32,334 bases of DNA, taken from the NCBI GenBank assembly GCA_036555065.1, contig DATBLZ010000006.1:1-32334 (forward strand). The letters are read 5' to 3'. The stretch is from DATBLZ01 sp036555065. GTDB taxonomy: Bacteria > Pseudomonadota > Gammaproteobacteria > Steroidobacterales > Rariloculaceae. The translations under genes and the position numbers were made by a program. Shown here one piece after another: positions 23,127-30,535 of this stretch; within the stretch, counting starts at the first letter, position 1; each line of letters starts with the position of its first letter. A model generated the notes under the pieces. The model searched no databases, was not told the origin of the DNA, and saw only the letters and a program-made list of their open reading frames with translations.

Positions 23127-23810
23127 TCAGTAGAAGCGGCTCGGACGACTGGAACGCGCGAACAGCCGGATCAGCAGAAGTCCCGCGACGAAGCCGCCGA
23201 CGTGCGCGCGAAACGCGACGCCGGCCTCCCCCGCTTGCGCAAGCGAGCTCAGTAATTGCCCCACAAACCAAATGCCGAGCACGATGACTGCCGGGACGTG
23301 AAACGTGTAGAGCACGATGAAGAGCGGTATCGCGACGAGCACGGGCGTGCGCGGATAGAGCAATAGATACGCGCCGAGCACACCCGAGACCGCGCCGCTC
23401 GCGCCGATCATCGGGATTCGCGAGTCCATGTCGAACAGTGCCTGCGCAAACGCGGCCGCGATCCCGCAAAGCACGTAGAACAGGAGAAAACGTCCCGGCC
23501 CCATGCGGTCCTCGATGTTGTCGCCGAACACCCAGAGGTAAAGCATGTTGCCTGCGAGATGCAGGAAGCCGCCGTGCAGGAACATCGACGTGATCGGCGT
23601 CATGAGCGCCGGCACCGTGCGAATGTCGGCGGGAAGCTCCGCGGAGCCGAACAGGACCGCGGGAACCAACCCCAGCGAATAGACGGCCGCCTCGGCGCCG
23701 TCGGGCGGCAACACGAGCTGCCAGATGAACACGAGCACGTTCACGGCGATGAGCGTGATCGTCACGACCGGCGCAGAATGCGTCGGGTTCTCGTCGCGGA
23801 TGGGAATCAT
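23127..23810 (-). CDS. Rhomboid-family intramembrane serine protease
   Basis: A 227-residue membrane protein with about six hydrophobic segments. HGGFLHLAGNMLYLWVFG (about 79-96) holds the conserved N-terminal His and Asn, IGASGAVSG holds the catalytic Ser138 (GxSG), and HVGGFVAG has the His203 partner. It carries no extra cytosolic domain. Its ATG is 15 bases after the L,D-transpeptidase stop. The stop is followed by a start-proximal gap of 34-61 bases to the sheath gene, so transcription is probably shared. Confidence 0.92.
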   Translation of the reverse strand: MIPIRDENPTHSAPVVTITLIAVNVLVFIWQLVLPPDGAEAAVYSLGLVPAVLFGSAELPADIRTVPALMTPITSMFLHGGFLHLAGNMLYLWVFGDNIEDRMGPGRFLLFYVLCGIAAAFAQALFDMDSRIPMIGASGAVSGVLGAYLLLYPRTPVLVAIPLFIVLYTFHVPAVIVLGIWFVGQLLSSLAQAGEAGVAFRAHVGGFVAGLLLIRLFARSSRPSRFY

Positions 23811-23825
23811 GCCGGCGAGCGGGCC

Positions 23826-24995
23826 TCAGTCGGCGCGCGCCGTGGTTTCGACGCTCTCGGCCGCGACGGTCGCAGCCTCGATGCTCGTGTCCTCGACCGT
23901 CGAGAGCGGCGCCGTGTTCTCGACGATGCGCGCGTTCGCGAGGTAGTCCGCCGGACGCGGCGTGCTCGCAAGCACGGGAAACGGTAAACCGCGTTTCTCG
24001 GCGACGATTTGCGCGACGGCGCCCGCGTCGACGACGACGCCGACCTGGCCTTTCCGCGCGAGCGCGGCGGCGATCACGCGATCGGCTTCGGCCGCGACGT
24101 CGCGATGATCCTCGGCGAGCGGCGGGTGCACCTCGAGGTAGAGCACGTCATCCTGCCAGCCCGCGAGCACGGGCTCATCGACGATGCGCACGGGCGTGCC
24201 GCGCGCAACACGCTTGAACAGCCCTTCGATGTCCTCGGGATACATGCGAATGCAGCCGTGGCTCGCGCGCATGCCGACTCCCGCGGGCATGTTCGTGCCG
24301 TGGATCAGATACCCCGGCAGCGTCAGCGTGAGCGCGAACGCGCCGAGCGGATTGTCGGGCCCGGCCAGGACGACGCTCGGCAGCGGGTCGCCCTTGGCCT
24401 GGTGCTCGGCGCGCACCGACGCCGGTGGATACCAAACAGGATCGACTGCCTTGTCCTTGACCGTAGTTACGCCGAGCGGCGTCGCCCAATCCTGCCGGCC
24501 GATGCCGACGGGATGACTCGTGACGGCGAGGCGCTCGGTAACTCCCGTCGCCGTCGTCTCGCGATACGTCGTGTAGTAGAGGAGACGCATGCTCGCGATG
24601 TTAATGACGATGCCCTCGCGCGGGACGTCGGGCAGCAGCCCCGCGGTCGGCAGATAGATCGGCGTGCCTTCGCCGGGCAGCCAAATGTCGACGTTGGGAT
24701 TCGCGTTCTTGATCTCCTCGAAGCCCACGTTGTACTCGCGCGCGATCCCGGGCAGCGTGTTCTCGTGCTTCGCGAACAGCAGTTGGGTCGCGCCGATGAG
24801 CTCTTGATCGGCCGTGACGAGGTCGAAGTGGCGCGTCTCGAGCGCCGGCAACCGCGGCGCCGTGGTACTCGGCGTCGCCGCCGCCCTCGGTGCGGGGCCG
24901 ACGGGCGAGGAGCTCGGCGCGAATATGCAGCCGCCGAGCGCCGCAGCACACGCGAGCATGACGCCGAGACGGATTAGAGCGGCCCGATCCCCCAT
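23826..24995 (-). CDS. L,D-transpeptidase lipoprotein (YkuD domain)
   Basis: A 389-residue lipoprotein with lipobox LGGC (Cys23). A LysM-like segment (about 71-117, ENTLPGIAREYNVGFEEIKNANP) precedes the YkuD catalytic domain. That domain has HGTNMPAGVGMRASHGCIRMYPED, where Cys248 of SHGC is the nucleophile. Members form 3-3 peptidoglycan cross-links or attach lipoproteins in the periplasm. The C-terminal tail is acidic and low in complexity. The ATG at 24995 is used; the open frame above it looks non-coding. It lies downstream of sohB across a REP and just before the rhomboid gene. Confidence 0.9.
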   Translation of the reverse strand: MGDRAALIRLGVMLACAAALGGCIFAPSSSPVGPAPRAAATPSTTAPRLPALETRHFDLVTADQELIGATQLLFAKHENTLPGIAREYNVGFEEIKNANPNVDIWLPGEGTPIYLPTAGLLPDVPREGIVINIASMRLLYYTTYRETTATGVTERLAVTSHPVGIGRQDWATPLGVTTVKDKAVDPVWYPPASVRAEHQAKGDPLPSVVLAGPDNPLGAFALTLTLPGYLIHGTNMPAGVGMRASHGCIRMYPEDIEGLFKRVARGTPVRIVDEPVLAGWQDDVLYLEVHPPLAEDHRDVAAEADRVIAAALARKGQVGVVVDAGAVAQIVAEKRGLPFPVLASTPRPADYLANARIVENTAPLSTVEDTSIEAATVAAESVETTARAD

Positions 24996-25041
24996 GCTCG
25001 GAGTATAACGCGAGTGTGTTGTCGGAGCGGCGGCGACTCTC

Positions 25042-25066
25042 GTAGGAGCGGGTTTAGCCGCGACCG
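25042..25066 (+). repeat. REP-type palindrome at the 3' end of sohB
   Basis: GTAGGAGCGGGTTTAGCCGC then GACCG. The stem is imperfect (GCGGG-TTTA-GCCGC). The TAA of sohB (25054-25056) and its last residues (GRG) lie inside it. GCGACTCTCGT at 25033-25043 looks like the tail of another copy in tandem. Confidence 0.72.
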
Positions 25067-26040
25067 AGTAAAGTGTCGACGCCGCCGAGCAGCCGCTCCG
25101 AGAACGGCCGGCGCCGCTTGTACACAACGTGATAGAGGTCGCGCTCGGCCGCGGCCGCGAGCAGATAGTCGTCGCTCGTCCGCAGCTCGTCCACGAGCTT
25201 GAGCTCGAGCGCCTGCGTTCCGTACCAGTGCTCGCCCGTCGTGACGCGCTCGAGATCGACTTGCGGGCGCGCCGCGGCGACTTGCGCCTTGAAGAGCGCG
25301 TGCACGTCCTCGAGCTCCTGCTTGAGCTTCTGCCGGCCCTCGTCGGTGTTCTCGCCGAACAAGGTCAGCGTGCGCTTGAACCGCCCGGCCGTGATCATCT
25401 CGAAATCGACGCCCTTCTCCTCGAGCAGGCGATGGAAATTCGGCAGTTGCGCGATCACGCCGATCGAGCCGACGACCGCAAACGGCGCTGCCATGAGCCG
25501 GTCGGCGACACACGCCATGAGGTAGCCGCCGCTCGCGGCGACTTTGTCGACGGCAATCGATAAACGAATGCCGCGCGCCTTGAGACGCAGAAGCTGCGAT
25601 GCCGCAAGACCGTGCTCGTGGACCGTGCCGCCGGGGTTCTCGAGACGCAGCAGCACCTCGTCGCCGTCCTGCGCTATCCCTAGGATCGCGGTGATCTCCT
25701 CGCGCAGCGACGCCGTGGCCGAAGCCCGTAGGTCGCCTTTGAAGTCGAGGACGAAAACGCGCTTGCGCCGCGGGCCGTCGGTTTTCCCGCGTTTACGCTC
25801 CTTGCGTGCCTTGTCGGCCGCCTTCGCTACGCGTTTGAACTCGTCCTTCGGCAACAACACACGCTTCAACTGCTTCGCCGTCTGCTCCATTTGCTCGTTG
25901 AGGTGCTTGATCGTGAGCCCCTCGCGGTCGCTGCCGCGCCGCGCGATCGAAATCACGAGCAGAACGACGACGAGCGCTATGCCCAAGAGCGTGATGAGCT
26001 CGAGCAAGAACAACCCGTAGTCGGCAAAGAACTCGCCCAC
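25054..26040 (-). CDS. sohB: Inner-membrane serine protease, SohB/S49 family
   Basis: A 328-residue S49 peptidase. It has an N-terminal membrane anchor (about 11-33), a basic linker (60-95), and then the peptidase. The catalytic Ser170 is in DKVAASGGYLMA and the base Lys222 in AGRFKRT. VGSIGVIAQLPNF follows. This is the SohB arrangement (single domain, N-terminal anchor, Lys in the same position). The GTG at 26040 lies 3 bases after the lipA stop and has AGGGCT before it, so translation may be coupled. The last codons and stop are made by a REP element. lipA-sohB pairing is not one I know as common. Confidence 0.9.
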   Translation of the reverse strand: MGEFFADYGLFLLELITLLGIALVVVLLVISIARRGSDREGLTIKHLNEQMEQTAKQLKRVLLPKDEFKRVAKAADKARKERKRGKTDGPRRKRVFVLDFKGDLRASATASLREEITAILGIAQDGDEVLLRLENPGGTVHEHGLAASQLLRLKARGIRLSIAVDKVAASGGYLMACVADRLMAAPFAVVGSIGVIAQLPNFHRLLEEKGVDFEMITAGRFKRTLTLFGENTDEGRQKLKQELEDVHALFKAQVAAARPQVDLERVTTGEHWYGTQALELKLVDELRTSDDYLLAAAAERDLYHVVYKRRRPFSERLLGGVDTLLGRG

Positions 26041-26043
26041 GTT

Positions 26044-27033
26044 TTAGAGCCCTACGTTGTTCTTCTCGAAGGCGCGCTCGGCGCGGTAGCTCGAGCGCAC
26101 GAGCGGGCCCGAGACGACCTCGAGGAAGCCGCGCGCGAGGCCGAGCTCGCGATAGTGCTCGAACTCCTCGGGCGTCACGTAGCGCTCGACGGGCAAGTGA
26201 TTCATCGTCGGCCGCAGGTATTGGCCGAAGGTCACGATGTCGACGCCGCGCGCGCGCAGATCTTCGAGCGCGCGCACGAGCTCGTCTTCGGTCTCGCCGA
26301 GGCCGAGCATGAGGCTCGTCTTCGTGACGACGTTCGAGCGGTAGCGCTTCGCGTGCGCGAGGAGCCCAAGTGTCTGCGCGTATCCCGCGCGCGGATCGCG
26401 GACGCGATGCGTGAGCCGCTCGACGGTCTCGAGGTTTTGCGCGAAGACGTCGACACCCGAAGCGAGCACGGTCTCGACGGCGTCGGTCGCGCCCGAGAAA
26501 TCCGGCGTCAACGCCTCGACGATCGTTCCCGGGCAGCGCTGCTTGATCGCTCGAACGCACGCGGCGTAGTGCGCGGCTCCGCCGTCGGCGAGATCGTCGC
26601 GATCGACGGACGTGAGCACGATGTACTTGAGTCCCATGAGCTCGACCGAGCGCGCGGCGTTCTCGGGCTCGTCGGAATCGAGCCAGCCATTCGGATTGCC
26701 CGTGTCGACGGCGCAGAACTGGCACGCGCGCGTGCAGACCGCGCCCATGAGCATGATCGTCGCAGTGCCGTTCGCCCAGCACTCGCCGATGTTCGGGCAC
26801 ATCGATTCTTCGCAGACTGTGGCCAAGCGATGCGTACGTACGGTTTCCTTGACGGCTTCGTACTTCGGTCCCGATGGGAAACGCGCCTTGAGCCAGCTCG
26901 GCTTCGGCAAACCACCGACGGATTGACGCGCGGCGCTTTGTTTCACGCCGTTCTTGATCGCCGTGAAACCGTGCTCGGTTTGGTACTTCGCACCGGTGCG
27001 AACGACGAGCGGTATGCCGCGGAACTCGGTCAC
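26044..27033 (-). CDS. lipA: Lipoyl synthase (radical SAM)
   Basis: Inserts two sulfurs into protein-bound octanoyl to make lipoate for 2-oxoacid dehydrogenases. The radical-SAM cluster is CTRACQFC (Cys100, 104, 107). The auxiliary cluster is CEESMCPNIGEC (Cys74, 79, 85) and the conserved Ser is in RSSYRAE near the C-terminus. 329 residues is normal. The partner lipB is not in the window. The ATG at 27033 fits the usual N-terminus (EFRGIPLVVRTG). No promoter is obvious in the 34 bases before greB, which diverges. Confidence 0.96.
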   Translation of the reverse strand: MTEFRGIPLVVRTGAKYQTEHGFTAIKNGVKQSAARQSVGGLPKPSWLKARFPSGPKYEAVKETVRTHRLATVCEESMCPNIGECWANGTATIMLMGAVCTRACQFCAVDTGNPNGWLDSDEPENAARSVELMGLKYIVLTSVDRDDLADGGAAHYAACVRAIKQRCPGTIVEALTPDFSGATDAVETVLASGVDVFAQNLETVERLTHRVRDPRAGYAQTLGLLAHAKRYRSNVVTKTSLMLGLGETEDELVRALEDLRARGVDIVTFGQYLRPTMNHLPVERYVTPEEFEHYRELGLARGFLEVVSGPLVRSSYRAERAFEKNNVGL

Positions 27034-27067
27034 TGGACTGCTAGAATCGGTTTAAAGACGCAACAGT

Positions 27068-27679
27068 ATGGCACGTAGAGGAGTCGCGGCTGAAGTCGCT
27101 CCCACACCTCCGATGGGTAGATATCGTCCCCCGTCTAAGCAAGGCTCGAAGTACATCACGCCCGAAGGCGCGGCCGAGCTCAAACACGAGCTCGATCATC
27201 TGTGGCGCGTCAAGCGGCCCGAGGTGACGCGCGCAGTCGCCGAGGCAGCCGCGCAAGGCGATCGCTCGGAGAACGCGGAGTACATCTACGGCAAAAAGCA
27301 GCTCGCCGAGATCGATCGGCGCGTGCGCTTCTTGCGCAAGCGGCTCGACGGCATGCGCATCGTCACCGAGGCGCCCGCGAGCAACGATCGAATCTACTTC
27401 GGCGCTTGGTTCGAAGTCCGCGACGAGCGCGGCAAGAGTGCGACCTACCGCGTCGTCGGGCCCGATGAGTCGAGCGCCGCTCCGGAATACTTGAGCATGG
27501 ACGCGCCGCTCGCGCGCGCCGTCATCGGGAAATCGGTTCACGATGTCGTCGAAGTACACACGCCCGAGGGCGTGCGAGAGTTCAAGATCATCGCGATTAG
27601 ATACAAAATCGCGGCTGAAGCCGCTCCCACAAAAAAAGGCCCGGTACTTGACCGGGCCAGTCACAGGGGGAACCATTAA
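27068..27679 (+). CDS. greB: Transcription elongation factor GreB with REP-derived ends
   Basis: Rescues backtracked RNA polymerase. The core starts at MGRYRPPSKQGSKYITPEG (ATG 27113), which is the family N-terminus. It runs through RSENAEYIYGKKQLAEIDRRVRFLRKRL, with the acidic coiled-coil tip, to VREFKIIAIRYK (near 27608). Two extras are REP-encoded. In front, RGVAAEVAPTPP is added if the ATG at 27068 is used. At the end, IAAEAAPTKKGPVLDRASHRGNH, about 24 residues, is read through a REP and an antisense terminator. With E. coli GreB at 158 residues, this product is 188 or 203. The ATG at 27113 has no ribosome site, so the start is uncertain. Confidence 0.88.
   Translation: MARRGVAAEVAPTPPMGRYRPPSKQGSKYITPEGAAELKHELDHLWRVKRPEVTRAVAEAAAQGDRSENAEYIYGKKQLAEIDRRVRFLRKRLDGMRIVTEAPASNDRIYFGAWFEVRDERGKSATYRVVGPDESSAAPEYLSMDAPLARAVIGKSVHDVVEVHTPEGVREFKIIAIRYKIAAEAAPTKKGPVLDRASHRGNH
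27082..27106 (-). repeat. REP-type palindrome at the 5' end of greB
   Basis: GTCGCGGCTGAAGTCGCTCC then CACAC; stem GCGGC-TGAA-GTCGC with one mismatch. It ends 7 bases before the conserved greB ATG (27113) and is read in frame if the ATG at 27068 is used. Confidence 0.8.
27609..27630 (-). repeat. REP-type palindrome at the 3' end of greB
   Basis: TCGCGGCTGAAGCCGCTCCC then AC. Stem GCGGC-TGAA-GCCGC, perfect. It directly follows the last conserved GreB codons and supplies IAAEAAPT to the C-terminus. It is followed by the A-run of the minus-strand terminator. Confidence 0.85.
27631..27658 (-). terminator. Rho-independent terminator of the 66-residue minus-strand gene
   Basis: Stem GGCCCGGT / ACCGGGCC (27638-27645 and 27651-27658) with a 5-base loop. 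On the minus strand it is followed by seven T (27637-27631). It lies 25 bases after the stop of the minus-strand gene at 27684. The same bases encode the last residues of greB. Confidence 0.8.
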
Positions 27680-27683
27680 GCCG

Positions 27684-27884
27684 CTATTGCAACCGCGACC
27701 AATTCAGAAGGCGCACATCGCCCGAATGCAGATCGAAATTTCGCGCCAAAAGCGCCTCGATCTCGCGCGTCTCGAAGGCTTGCTCCGTCGCTTGATTCAC
27801 CTCGACAACGCCGCTGAACTCCTGATCGGCACCCACGGCCGATTCACCGGTCAGCACGAAGTGCGTGTAATACTTGACGCCCAT
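27684..27884 (-). CDS. Small hypothetical protein (66 residues)
   Basis: I do not recognise the family. The protein MGVKYYTHFVLTGESAVGADQ... ends in HSGDVRLLNWSRLQ and is acidic with an alpha/beta pattern, no signal peptide or membrane segment. The ATG at 27884 is chosen; the frame continues up to 28373 but then lies under the OmpA-domain gene. No Shine-Dalgarno is clear. Support for a real gene comes from its own strong terminator 25 bases after the stop and from low overlap with other genes; it diverges from the OmpA-domain gene with 70 bases between. Confidence 0.55.
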   Translation of the reverse strand: MGVKYYTHFVLTGESAVGADQEFSGVVEVNQATEQAFETREIEALLARNFDLHSGDVRLLNWSRLQ

Positions 27885-27954
27885 GGAAGCGGAGTCTAGA
27901 AACTGGTGGGTACGGCGTCTGTGATTGGTTCCACAATTTGAGGCGGGATCGGGC

Positions 27955-29394
27955 ATGAAACGCCTGCTGCTGCTGACAATTTGCATAACGATGGCTGCGC
28001 TGGCGGGCGCGCAGGATACGCGCAGCCAGCTCTTCGACGAGACGGACGCCGCACGTGCGCGGGCGACGGCCGCCGATGCGGAATTGTTAGCGCCTGAAAC
28101 TTTCGCCCGCGCGCTCGAGGTATACGGGAGCGCCGAGGAGGATTTCGCGCGCGGCCGCGGCATCGAGCGCATTCGCCTCGCGCTCGACCAGGCGACCGGG
28201 CTCTTCACGACGGCGACCGAGGCCGCGCAAAGCGCCACGGTCACGCTTGCCGCATTGATCAAGACGCGCGACGACGCAACCGCCGCGAACGCGGCCACGT
28301 TCGCGACGGAGCTTTGGACGAACGCCGAGGAGACGTTCGACGGCGCGGCGCGGCGCCTCGAGTCCGGCGACATCCGCGGTGCACGCAGCCGCGCCGACGA
28401 AGCGGAGATCCTCTACCGCGACGCCGAGCTCACGGCGATCAAAGCGCAGTATTTGAGCCAGACGCGCGCGCTGCTTGCCGAAGCGGAGCAGCTGCGCGTG
28501 CCGCGCTATGCGCCGAAGACCTTCGCGCGCGCGCAGGAGCTGCTCGCGCAAGCGGAGCTCGAGCTCAATCAGAATCGCTACGATACGGACCTGCCGCGAA
28601 GCCTCGCGCAGCAGGCCAACTACGAAGCGCGCCACGCGATTTATCTTGCCGAGCAGATCATCGGCATGGAGGAATCGGACCTCACGCAGGAGGATCTCAT
28701 CCTCAAGTATGAGGAACCGCTCACGCAGATCGCGGCCGCGGCCGACAAGGTGGCACCGCTCGACAACGGCACGGATCCCGTCGTCGCAGAGCTCGTCGCA
28801 TACATCGAGGAGCTCCGCGAGAATTCGCAGCAGGCGCAGCTCGACTTCGAAACGAGCCGCACGCGGATCGCGGAGCTCGACGAGGAGATTCGCAACCTCG
28901 ACGCGCAGCTCGGCGGCATCTCGCAGGAGCGCGTCTCGCTCGTGCAGCGCCTCGAGGCCGAAGCGCGCATCCGCGACCAGTTCACGACGATCGAGCAGAT
29001 CTTCACGCGCGACGAAGCGCGCGTGTCCCGTGAAGACAACGCCATCGTGATTCGGCTCGTCAGTCTCACGTTCGAGACAGGCAGCACCACCGTCGCGCCC
29101 GCGCACCGGCCGTTGCTCGAGAAAGTGCAGCAGGCGACCACGGTCTTCCCGCGCGCGCAGATCGTCATCGAGGGGCACACGGATTCCTACGGCAGCGACG
29201 ACACGAACATGCGGTTGTCGCAGCAGCGCGCCGAAGCCGTTAGCAAGTACCTTTCGGACGAGCTCGGCGTGCCGGCGTTTCGGATGAGCGCCGTCGGCTA
29301 CGGCGAGACGCGCCCGATCGCGAACAACGAGACCGCGCAGGGCCGCGAGCGCAATCGCCGCATCGACGTCCGCATCGAGCCGCAGTTGGAATAG
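27955..29394 (+). CDS. Secreted helical protein with C-terminal OmpA domain
   Basis: A 479-residue exported protein. The signal peptide is MKRLLLLTICITMAALAGA with probable cleavage before QD (no lipobox Cys). A long helical region (about 25-345) with repeated Ala/Glu/Arg heptads follows, with a coiled coil at about 296-345. The C-terminal OmpA domain (365-479) shows GHTDSYGSDDTNMRLSQQRA (Asp409 and the Arg of the peptidoglycan diaminopimelate site) and GRERNRRIDVRI. It probably tethers an envelope structure to peptidoglycan. The ATG at 27955 is preceded by GAGGCGGGAT and starts the signal peptide; a GTG at 27925 would add ten residues before it. Confidence 0.88.
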   Translation: MKRLLLLTICITMAALAGAQDTRSQLFDETDAARARATAADAELLAPETFARALEVYGSAEEDFARGRGIERIRLALDQATGLFTTATEAAQSATVTLAALIKTRDDATAANAATFATELWTNAEETFDGAARRLESGDIRGARSRADEAEILYRDAELTAIKAQYLSQTRALLAEAEQLRVPRYAPKTFARAQELLAQAELELNQNRYDTDLPRSLAQQANYEARHAIYLAEQIIGMEESDLTQEDLILKYEEPLTQIAAAADKVAPLDNGTDPVVAELVAYIEELRENSQQAQLDFETSRTRIAELDEEIRNLDAQLGGISQERVSLVQRLEAEARIRDQFTTIEQIFTRDEARVSREDNAIVIRLVSLTFETGSTTVAPAHRPLLEKVQQATTVFPRAQIVIEGHTDSYGSDDTNMRLSQQRAEAVSKYLSDELGVPAFRMSAVGYGETRPIANNETAQGRERNRRIDVRIEPQLE

Positions 29395-29436
29395 CGCTCG
29401 CCGCCGACGTCCCGCTGAACGCGCGTTTCTCGACTA

Positions 29437-29553
29437 CTAGACCTCGGCCAACCGCAAGCCATTGAGGCGATCGAGCAGCTTCCCGACAACGTCGCGCTCG
29501 ACTGTGACGAGCCACCAAGATGCCGACGCTTCAACTGGTGCGCGATGCGTCAC
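29437..29553 (-). pseudogene. Possible 3' remnant of a gene, or a 38-residue peptide
   Basis: The minus strand reads THRAPVEASASWWLVTVERD then VVGKLLDRLNGLRLAEV and a TAG from the GTG at 29553. The frame is open further back to a REP (29582-29606) as LFRAGDTSGV. The composition looks like the C-terminus of a protein rather than noise, but I recognise no family and there is no ribosome site. It lies between the OmpA-domain gene and the hydrolase stop, after which nothing else is seen in the 213-base gap. Confidence 0.25.
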
Positions 29554-29581
29554 GCCGCTCGTGTCACCTGCGCGAAACAGA

Positions 29582-29606
29582 GTCGCGGCTGAAGCCGCTC
29601 CCACAG
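29582..29606 (-). repeat. REP-type palindrome beside the hydrolase stop
   Basis: GTCGCGGCTGAAGCCGCTCC then CACAG; perfect stem GCGGC-TGAA-GCCGC. It ends one base before the TGA (29608-29610) of the alpha/beta hydrolase. Confidence 0.85.
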
Positions 29607-29607
29607 G

Positions 29608-30501
29608 TCAGGCCAGCCGAGTGGCGATCAAGCCCGCAACGTGCTCATTATTGAGATAGCCGTAACAGCGGTGCGGCTCGATGTCGGCAACGCCGTGAAA
29701 GTGGTTGTAAAGGTCCAAGTGATCCTCGATCCCCATGACGAGCCCGGCGGCAACCATCGGACGGAAGTACGGCTCGAGACGACGCAACGCCACGAGCTCG
29801 CCGCGCGCCGTGAAGTTGCTCCAGTGGCGAATGTTCGCGGGGTAGCGCTCGGGCGCGGAGCGATCGGCACCTTTGAGACCGCGACGGATGTGCCACGCCG
29901 CGAGCGGGCTGCCGAGCGTGACGAATTCCTCGACCTCTCCGGCTGCGCGCTTCACGCGCGAGAGCTCCCAAAGGCAGTCGTAAGCAATGACCGAGCCCAG
30001 GCTATGGCCGATCAAGAGCACGCGCTCGCCGGCACGCCATGCCGCAGTGAGCGCGGACTCGAGCGGGGCGCGAACCGCGTCACCTACTCCGTCTAGGTTA
30101 TCGAGATAACGGCGCACGTCGGCGAGCATCTGTCGGACATCGGCATTCGCGAAGAGATCGGTCAGCGTCGGAAATATGTCGCCGAGGATTCGCCGCCAGC
30201 GCAGGACGTGACGGCGCAGCGAGTCGATGTCGCGCCGCTCGCTTGCATCAGCAACCGGCGAGCGCAAGAGGCGCTCGATGCCCGGCAGGTCGGGGCCGAT
30301 GTCGCGAGTGACGCCGTAGAGAAGATGCGTCCACGAGATCAACGTGAGCTGCCCCGGATGGGCCGCGAGCCACTCGCCGGCCGTGGGGCGCGCGCGGCCG
30401 AGCGCGGCCGTGAGCACGCGCAGCAACGCCGCTCGGTGCGGCTCGGGCGGCGGCTTCGGCTTCATGCCCGTGACGTAGATGATCCGGTATAGTCGCGCCA
30501 T
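29608..30501 (-). CDS. Alpha/beta-hydrolase of the lipase/esterase type
   Basis: A 297-residue protein. The nucleophile elbow is GHSLGS (165-170, Ser167). EFVTLGSPLAAWHIRRGL and the His-rich HLDLYNHFHGVADIEPHRC near the C-terminus are candidates for the acid and His. There is no signal peptide or membrane segment, so it is probably cytosolic. The substrate is unknown. The ATG at 30501 has GTGAGG close by; a longer frame up to 30552 lacks a better site. It diverges from gloA with 34 bases between. The stop abuts a REP. Confidence 0.75.
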   Translation of the reverse strand: MARLYRIIYVTGMKPKPPPEPHRAALLRVLTAALGRARPTAGEWLAAHPGQLTLISWTHLLYGVTRDIGPDLPGIERLLRSPVADASERRDIDSLRRHVLRWRRILGDIFPTLTDLFANADVRQMLADVRRYLDNLDGVGDAVRAPLESALTAAWRAGERVLLIGHSLGSVIAYDCLWELSRVKRAAGEVEEFVTLGSPLAAWHIRRGLKGADRSAPERYPANIRHWSNFTARGELVALRRLEPYFRPMVAAGLVMGIEDHLDLYNHFHGVADIEPHRCYGYLNNEHVAGLIATRLA

Positions 30502-30535
30502 GGCCTCACTACTAAGCCCGGCCGGAGGATAGGCG

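Noticed and set aside
27885..28373. Extension of the 66-residue gene under the OmpA-domain gene
   Set aside because: This part is antisense to a well-supported coding region, is Ser/Ala-rich with no pattern, and a suitable ATG lies at 27884.
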